In this document: one piece after another, positions 59,128 through 64,000 of the stretch | Numbering within the stretch: position 1 is the first letter of the stretch | Layout of the letters: the number at the start of each line of letters is the position of its first letter | Assembly (NCBI RefSeq): GCF_002160765.1 | Contig: NZ_NFLF01000001.1 | Coordinates: 248,001 to 312,000 of the forward strand | From: Lachnoclostridium sp. An138 | GTDB taxonomy: Bacteria > Bacillota > Clostridia > Lachnospirales > Lachnospiraceae | Direction of reading: 5' to 3' | DNA: 64,000 bases | Position numbers and translations under genes: made by a program | Notes under the pieces: generated by a model | Seen by the model: only the letters and a program-made list of their open reading frames with translations | Told to the model about the DNA's origin: nothing | Databases searched by the model: none

Positions 59128-60561
59128 ATGAATACTTTGACAGACTACAGAACAGAAACGGATTCCATCGGGGAAAAACATATCCCTAAAAATGTGTACT
59201 ACGGTGTCCAGTCTTTACGCGCCGCAGAAAACTTCCACATTACAGGATTAAATATGCATCCCGAAATTATCAGCAGCCTTGCCTGCATTAAAAAAGCTGC
59301 TGCAATTACCAACTGCGAAATCAATCTTCTTGACAAAAAACGAGCCGACGCAATCGTCAAAGCCTGCAATGAAATTCTGGAAGGAAAACATTTTGAAGAT
59401 TTTATCGTAGATCCGATTCAGGGCGGTGCGGGAACATCTCTGAATATGAATGCAAACGAAGTTATTGCCAACCGAGCTATAGAGATTCTGGGCGGAAAAA
59501 AGGGAGACTATTCCATCGTTCACCCCAATGATCATGTAAACTGCAGCCAGTCCACTAATGATGTAATCCCCACTGCCGGAAAAATGACCTCACTGAAGCT
59601 TTTGCTGAAGCTGAAATCAGAACTTTTAAGACTACACAGCGCACTTTCCTCCAAAGCTGAGGAATTTAATCATGTTATCAAAATGGGCAGAACGCAGATG
59701 CAGGACGCCGTTCCCATCCGCCTTGGACAGGAATTCGGGGCCTATGCAGCAGCGATCATGCGGGATATACACCGCATGGATACTGCCATGAATGAAATGC
59801 GCTCCCTGAATATGGGCGGTACAGCTATCGGAACAGGCATCAACGCGGATGAAGCTTATTTAAGCCGCATTGTTCCCAATATTTCCGAGGTGTCCAGCAT
59901 GGAATTTATCCAGGCCTTTGATCTTATTGATGCCACCCAGAATCTGGACCCCTTCGTGGCTGTATCCGGTACTGTAAAGGCATGCGCTGTCACGCTTTCC
60001 AAGATTGCAAATGACCTGCGGCTCATGTCTTCCGGTCCGAGAGCCGGTTTTTTCGAAATCAACCTTCCCGCCAAGCAAAACGGTTCTTCCATCATGCCCG
60101 GAAAGGTCAATCCGGTAATTCCCGAGGTTGTAAATCAGGTAGCCTTCAATGTGATCGGAAATGATCTGACCATAACTATGGCCGCCGAAGCCGGCCAACT
60201 GGAGCTAAATGCTTTTGAGCCAATTATTTTCTACTGTATCTTCCAATCAATTGACACATTGACCTATGCTGTCCGTACCTTTATAGATAACTGCATTACA
60301 GGTATCACTGCCAACGAAGATCGATGCCGCTCCATGGTGGAAAACAGTATCGGCATTATCACAGCTATCAGTCCTCACGTGGGATACCAGAAAGCCGCTG
60401 ATATCGCCAAAAAATCCCTTCGTACCGGTACGCCCGTCCGCTCTTTGATTCTTGCTGAAAAAATACTGACAACTGAAGAGCTGGATGAAATACTTGATCC
60501 GATACATATGACAGAGCCCGGCATTTCCGGTAAGGAGCTCCTGAAGAAAAATAATTCCTAA
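59128..60561 (+). CDS. aspA: Aspartate ammonia-lyase
   Basis: Splits aspartate into fumarate and ammonia. The 477-residue protein belongs to the fumarase/aspartase superfamily. GSSIMPGKVNPVIPE at about 319-333 carries the catalytic Ser loop, and the substrate loop QSTNDVIPTAGKM and MGRTQMQDAVPIRLGQE are present. Aspartase rather than fumarase is favoured by the opening TETDSIGEKHIPKNVYYGVQSLRAAENF. It is a single gene behind its own promoter. With the neighbouring amidohydrolase it would release and degrade an amino-acyl dicarboxylate. Confidence 0.88.
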   Translation: MNTLTDYRTETDSIGEKHIPKNVYYGVQSLRAAENFHITGLNMHPEIISSLACIKKAAAITNCEINLLDKKRADAIVKACNEILEGKHFEDFIVDPIQGGAGTSLNMNANEVIANRAIEILGGKKGDYSIVHPNDHVNCSQSTNDVIPTAGKMTSLKLLLKLKSELLRLHSALSSKAEEFNHVIKMGRTQMQDAVPIRLGQEFGAYAAAIMRDIHRMDTAMNEMRSLNMGGTAIGTGINADEAYLSRIVPNISEVSSMEFIQAFDLIDATQNLDPFVAVSGTVKACAVTLSKIANDLRLMSSGPRAGFFEINLPAKQNGSSIMPGKVNPVIPEVVNQVAFNVIGNDLTITMAAEAGQLELNAFEPIIFYCIFQSIDTLTYAVRTFIDNCITGITANEDRCRSMVENSIGIITAISPHVGYQKAADIAKKSLRTGTPVRSLILAEKILTTEELDEILDPIHMTEPGISGKELLKKNNS

Positions 60562-60569
60562 ATACCAAA

Positions 60570-60591
60570 GGAGCTGTCTTCCGACAGCTCC
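60570..60591. terminator. Terminator between aspartase and rpoZ
   Basis: GGAGCTGTC, TTCC, GACAGCTCC: a perfect nine-base stem. T runs are short on both sides. Confidence 0.65.
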
Positions 60592-60637
60592 CGCTTTCTG
60601 ATATGCAAACCAGATTTTCCCGTTCTTCCCGGCAGTT

Positions 60638-61003
60638 TTACTCCTCGCCGTCCGCAGCGGCTCCCTCCTCCGCAGCCTCTTCTGCCTTCTCTTCTTCCGC
60701 AGCCCTGGCCGCTTCCGCTCTCTCTGCCGCCTCTTCTGCCGCTTTTGCCTCCAGAGCTTCCTGGGCCGCAGCTTCTTCCTCGGAAAGGATCTTAATCTTT
60801 CCGTTCTCCAGTTCCTGAATGGCAATAGACAGCGGTTTCTTTCCATTGGCCTCTACCAGAGGCGTCTCTCCCGCAATGATCTGACGGGCGCGTTTTGCCG
60901 TAGCCAGCACGATGGAATACCGGCTGTTTACGACAGGAGTTTCGCCCTCCTCAACCTCGCTGTTTACCACTTTCATCAAATCTGTGTATGAGGGATGTAA
61001 CAT
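60638..61003 (-). CDS. rpoZ: RNA polymerase subunit omega
   Basis: A 121-residue subunit that stabilises RNA polymerase. The N-terminal SRYSIVLATAKRARQIIAG is the conserved RpoZ core. The C-terminal 50 residues are Ala/Glu-rich low complexity, longer than the usual 70-90-residue omega. It follows gmk by nine bases, the standard Firmicutes context. Confidence 0.94.
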   Translation of the reverse strand: MLHPSYTDLMKVVNSEVEEGETPVVNSRYSIVLATAKRARQIIAGETPLVEANGKKPLSIAIQELENGKIKILSEEEAAAQEALEAKAAEEAAERAEAARAAEEEKAEEAAEEGAAADGEE

Positions 61004-61012
61004 ATTCTCACC

Positions 61013-61642
61013 TTATCCTTTCTGAAATTCTTTCAATTCTGTTCTGATCTCATTGATGAGTTCCAGACTCCGTGACACACGGCTGTGCTCTCCCTGAATG
61101 AGACGGTGTACCTGCTCCACACAGGTATTCAAATCATCATTGATAATAAAATAATCGTAGCTTTCAATTCCTTCTGCTTCTTCAACAGCCCGGGACAGCC
61201 GGTTTTCAATCACGTCCATGCTCTCCGTACCCCGTCCCACAAGCCGCTTTTCCAGTGTCCGGGCATCCGGCGGAGAGATAAACAGAAGCAGGGTATCAGG
61301 AAACCGCTTTCTTATCTGCAGGGCTCCCTGGATTTCGATTTCCAGAATTACGTCCTTGCCGAGTGCCAGCTGCTCCTCCACATAGGCCCGGGGGGTTCCA
61401 TAATAATTTTCCACATAGCAGGCATACTCAATCAGCGCGTCAGAGGCTATCATTTCCTCAAATTCTTCCCGGGTTTTGAAGAAATATTCCCGACCGTCCT
61501 GCTCTCCCTCTCTGGGATTCCGTGTGGTCGCGGAAACAGAAAGGGCATAATTATCATACCGGCTGAGAAGCTCCTTCATGATCGTCCCTTTTCCGGAACC
61601 GGAAAAGCCGGACACCACCACCAGAATTCCTTTTTTCTCCAT
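61013..61642 (-). CDS. gmk: Guanylate kinase
   Basis: Phosphorylates GMP to GDP. The 209-residue protein opens with the P-loop VVSGFSGSGKGTIMKELL, then the GMP-binding SVSATTRNPREGEQDGREYFF. The ATG at 61642 has AAGGGG upstream; an upstream TTG is unlikely. It lies 10 bp after yicC and nine bases before rpoZ. No remA gene lies between yicC and gmk, although many Clostridia have it there. Confidence 0.95.
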   Translation of the reverse strand: MEKKGILVVVSGFSGSGKGTIMKELLSRYDNYALSVSATTRNPREGEQDGREYFFKTREEFEEMIASDALIEYACYVENYYGTPRAYVEEQLALGKDVILEIEIQGALQIRKRFPDTLLLFISPPDARTLEKRLVGRGTESMDVIENRLSRAVEEAEGIESYDYFIINDDLNTCVEQVHRLIQGEHSRVSRSLELINEIRTELKEFQKG

Positions 61643-61652
61643 CTTCTTCCCC

Positions 61653-62531
61653 TTATTCAATATTCTGAATCTGCTCCCGGACCTTTTCGATTCCGGTCTT
61701 CAATTCAATGGCATGATTGGATACTTCCAGATCATTTGCCTTTGACAGGATCGTATTTGCCTCCCGGTTCATCTCCTGGGCAATAAAATCAAGCTTGCGG
61801 CCCACGCTGTCCTCTTTCTCCAGCGTCTCCTTGGTATGCTTGATATGGCTTTTCAGGCGCACGATCTCTTCGTCCACGCAGATCTTATCAGCGTAAATCG
61901 TAACCTCCGCGGCAATCCGGCTCTCTTCCATCTGCGTGTCCGCCAGAAGCTCTTTTACTTTCTCTGTAAGCTTTTCCCGGTACTCTGCCACAATCTGCGG
62001 GGAACGCTCCTCCACATAAGCCACATGCTCCAGCAGTTCATCCAGCTTTATCAGCAGGTCCCGCTTCAGATTCTCTCCCTCTCTGATACGGGTCTCCACA
62101 AACTGCTCACAGGCTCCTTTCACAGCCTTCTCCAGCAGCTTCCAGAGCTCTTCCTCGTCCTCCTGGACCTCTTCCATAACAAGGACTTCCGGATATCTGG
62201 AAAGCGCGCTTACCTTCACATCCTGTTCCAGATGAAACTCTTCCGCCATCTGATTCAGATATTTCAGATACTCCGCTGCCAGCGCCTGATTATACCGCAG
62301 AGTCGTGTTCGCCTCGGACAAATCCTCATAGGTGATAAATACGTCCACCTTGCCCCTCTGTATATACGTCTTCAGAAGGCTGCGGATGGCTGATTCAAAA
62401 AAGTTCAGCTTCTTCGGCATCTTGATCGCCACATCCAGATACCTGTGATTGACGGATTTCATCTCCACCGTCATCTTCCGGTCGCCTTCGGAAATCTCGC
62501 AGCGGCCGAATCCTGTCATGCTCTTCACCAT
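61653..62531 (-). CDS. yicC: YicC-family endoribonuclease
   Basis: A 292-residue protein matching YicC, beginning MVKSMTGFGRCEISEGDRKMTVEMKSVNHRYLD and ending in the conserved DFIAQEMNREANTILSKANDLEVSNHAIELKTGIEKVREQIQNIE. YicC is an RNA-cleaving hexamer in E. coli. It heads the yicC-gmk-rpoZ run from a near-perfect promoter. Confidence 0.92.
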   Translation of the reverse strand: MVKSMTGFGRCEISEGDRKMTVEMKSVNHRYLDVAIKMPKKLNFFESAIRSLLKTYIQRGKVDVFITYEDLSEANTTLRYNQALAAEYLKYLNQMAEEFHLEQDVKVSALSRYPEVLVMEEVQEDEEELWKLLEKAVKGACEQFVETRIREGENLKRDLLIKLDELLEHVAYVEERSPQIVAEYREKLTEKVKELLADTQMEESRIAAEVTIYADKICVDEEIVRLKSHIKHTKETLEKEDSVGRKLDFIAQEMNREANTILSKANDLEVSNHAIELKTGIEKVREQIQNIE

Positions 62532-62658
62532 AGTGGTATTCTCTTTTCTATCTTACTTGTGCTGTACTGTTATCAGGTCGCAGTAAAGCCGGCCGGCGTC
62601 ATTTTCTTATGACACAGACCTGCTTTGTATCAGTCTCTGCACAGATCATTTGGATTAT

Positions 62659-62687
62659 ATTGTAGTTGAAATTGGAAAAGGTGTCAA
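62659..62687 (-). promoter_or_regulatory. Promoter of the yicC operon
   Basis: On the minus strand TTGACA, 17 bp and TACAAT; eleven of twelve bases match. AGTTGAAATTG recurs in both this and the GH25 promoter. Confidence 0.8.
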
Positions 62688-62765
62688 GGTTTTCGTCCTT
62701 ACCCGAAGATTTTTTTCCGTTTTACTCCTTCTTCCGTGTCAGGAAAGCTCCAATGGCATTTACAG

Positions 62766-62794
62766 TTGAAATTGCAGGACGCCTCAAGTATACT
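62766..62794 (+). promoter_or_regulatory. Promoter of the GH25 lysozyme gene
   Basis: TTGAAA, 17 bp and TATACT. The transcript would start after in-frame upstream ATGs, which fixes the protein start at 62825. Confidence 0.7.
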
Positions 62795-62824
62795 GTAAGA
62801 GATAAACTGGAAGGAACCAGAAAA

Positions 62825-63592
62825 ATGGCAAATATATATTTCAGAAGGAAACGGCGGCTTCTGTATTCACTTCTGGCAGCCGTTCTCCTAAGCGCTTTCG
62901 TCCTGGCCTTTCTTGTCTGGAACGGATATCTTCTTTTAAACAACCCTTCCCGGGAACGCTATCCGGTGCGGGGCGTGGATGTTTCAAAATATCAGGGCGA
63001 GATTGACTGGCCGGTTCTCGCGGAGCAGGAAATCTCTTTTGCCTTTATCAAGGCTACGGAAGGCAGCTCCCATGTGGACGCCCGCTTTGCTTACAATTAT
63101 GAGGAAGCCCGGAAAACCGGACTGCGGGTAGGCGCCTACCATTTTTTCAGCTTTGACTCCGGCGGGGATACCCAGGCAGAAAATTTTATCCGGAATGTGG
63201 AGGCTTTTGAAGGAATGCTTCCCCCGGTCATTGATCTGGAATTCTATGGTGACAAAGCAGAAAATCCTCCCGGGCGGGAAGAAGTGCGTGGACAGCTGGA
63301 TATACTGCTGGCACGGCTGGAAGACCATTACGGTCTCAGCCCTGTCCTCTATGCCACCAAAGCTTCCTATGAGCTTTACCTTGCCGGAGACTATAAAGAA
63401 TATGATATCTGGATCCGTGATGTGGTCACTCACCCCTCTTTGTCTGACGGGCGCGAATGGACCTTCTGGCAGTACACCAACCGGGAACGTCTGGACGGAT
63501 ATCAGGGAGAAGAACGCTTTATTGATATGAACGTATTTCATGGAACGGAAGAAGAGTTTCTGCATTATGCAAAAACCGGCACAGCGGTCTGA
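62825..63592 (+). CDS. GH25-family lysozyme, membrane-anchored
   Basis: A 255-residue enzyme that would cut glycan strands of peptidoglycan. A basic start and one transmembrane helix (LLYSLLAAVLLSAFVLAFLVWNGYLLL, about 13-39) lead to a GH25 domain with catalytic residues in GVDVSKYQG and VIDLEFYG. The rest of the fold (VGAYHFFSFDS, DIWIRDVVTH, WTFWQYTNRERLDGY) is in order. The promoter upstream supports MANIYFRRKRR as the start. Confidence 0.88.
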   Translation: MANIYFRRKRRLLYSLLAAVLLSAFVLAFLVWNGYLLLNNPSRERYPVRGVDVSKYQGEIDWPVLAEQEISFAFIKATEGSSHVDARFAYNYEEARKTGLRVGAYHFFSFDSGGDTQAENFIRNVEAFEGMLPPVIDLEFYGDKAENPPGREEVRGQLDILLARLEDHYGLSPVLYATKASYELYLAGDYKEYDIWIRDVVTHPSLSDGREWTFWQYTNRERLDGYQGEERFIDMNVFHGTEEEFLHYAKTGTAV

Positions 63593-63657
63593 GCGGGAAA
63601 GCTTTGCCCTGAGGCCCGCGTAAAATCTGATACAACATAAAGGAGTAATGAATCATC

Positions 63658-64000
63658 ATGGCATTTGACGGGATCACAATCGCATGTCTGAGGAAGGAGC
63701 TTTCCGACCGGCTTGTGGGCGGACGCATCACCAAAATCGTCCAGCCGGAAGCGGATGAGCTCCTGCTGACCATAAAAAACAACGCAGCCCAGTACCGGCT
63801 GCTGCTCTCGGCCTCGGCCAGCCTGCCTCTTGTCTATCTGACGGAAAAGAACAAGAACGCGCCGATGACGGCGCCGGGTTTCTGTATGCTGCTTCGCAAA
63901 CATCTGGGCGGAGGACGCATCACTGCAGTCACACAGCCCTCTCTGGAACGTATTCTTCGTTTTGAGATCGAGCACCTGGATGAAATGGGTGATCTCTGCC
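63658..64000 (+). CDS. rqcH: RqcH/NFACT-family protein, 3' end cut by window edge
   Basis: The first 114 residues of a protein starting MAFDGITIACLRKELSDRLVGGRITKIVQPE. This is the NFACT-N opening of RqcH and fibronectin-binding FbpA proteins; RqcH adds C-terminal alanine tails to stalled nascent chains on the large ribosomal subunit. It is cut by the window end, so later domains cannot be checked. AAAGGAG lies 12 bases before the ATG. Confidence 0.88.
   Translation, partial: MAFDGITIACLRKELSDRLVGGRITKIVQPEADELLLTIKNNAAQYRLLLSASASLPLVYLTEKNKNAPMTAPGFCMLLRKHLGGGRITAVTQPSLERILRFEIEHLDEMGDLC

Noticed and set aside
1-64000. CRISPR array, restriction-modification or toxin-antitoxin system, rRNA or complete tRNA
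   Set aside because: No regularly spaced repeats, Cas-like proteins, methylase motifs, paired small toxins or foldable tRNAs were found on reading both strands.

Overview
The window looks like a chromosomal segment from a spore-forming, anaerobic member of the Lachnospiraceae (Clostridia). The basis is mixed. The sequence shows SpoIIM- and SpoVB-type sporulation genes, a tpiA-pgk-gap glycolytic run, an iscR-iscS-iscU-mnmA run, recX-recA with a Firmicutes-type SOS box, DUF4250 and DUF378 small proteins, and consensus sigma-A promoters. The genus is not decided by what can be seen. Most genes are moderately GC-rich; the stretch from about 53.7 to 60.5 kb is visibly AT-richer.

Layout. 1-3.2 kb: tpiA (cut by the window edge), pgk and gap on the minus strand. 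3.5-7.7 kb: a PHP phosphatase, then the iscR-iscS-iscU-mnmA sulfur-transfer operon with its own operator and promoter. 7.7-10.9 kb: a SpoVB-like flippase, a DAHP synthase, and a 600-bp gap holding two related hairpins of about 170 bp. 10.9-15.3 kb: xerD-like recombinase, spoIIM, proC and rny, all minus. 15.3-25.8 kb: a purine/molybdenum region with xpt, an NCS2 xanthine-type permease, an NTPase-MobA fusion, a ModE-like regulator, a FecCD-type ABC importer, and a divergent three-subunit molybdenum hydroxylase operon. The importer and hydroxylase share a control region with divergent promoters, a 24-bp palindrome and a structured leader.

25.9-37.6 kb: recX-recA, a decayed PD-(D/E)XK transposase-like gene, a compact structured intergenic segment, two lipoproteins/peptidases, asd, argH, queH, vanY, and a two-component system. 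37.9-47.8 kb: an ABC ATPase/permease pair with no binding protein beside it, a DUF815 ATPase, a CsoR/P-type ATPase metal-efflux module with two operators, a YtrA-type GntR/ABC module with a perfect operator and a long leader, a one-lobe binding lipoprotein, and a hemerythrin. 47.9-53.6 kb: acetyltransferase, cyclophilin, rarA, a NodB deacetylase, small membrane proteins, nagB. 53.8-60.6 kb: a catabolic block with an M20 amidohydrolase, an SLC13-type permease split by a miniature inverted-repeat element, two LysR regulators and aspartase. 60.6-64 kb: rpoZ, gmk, yicC, a GH25 lysozyme and the start of rqcH.

The strongest observations are: (1) a 273-bp MITE with TA target duplication inside the SLC13 permease, whose removal restores the frame exactly; (2) the paired long hairpins beside a xerD-like gene with an unusual active-site loop; (3) the molybdenum locus, with a candidate ModE-type operator over the importer start site and a switch-like xdh leader; and (4) a spoIIM leader in which the ribosome-binding site lies inside a terminator-like hairpin, while a SigE-like promoter sits in the other arm.
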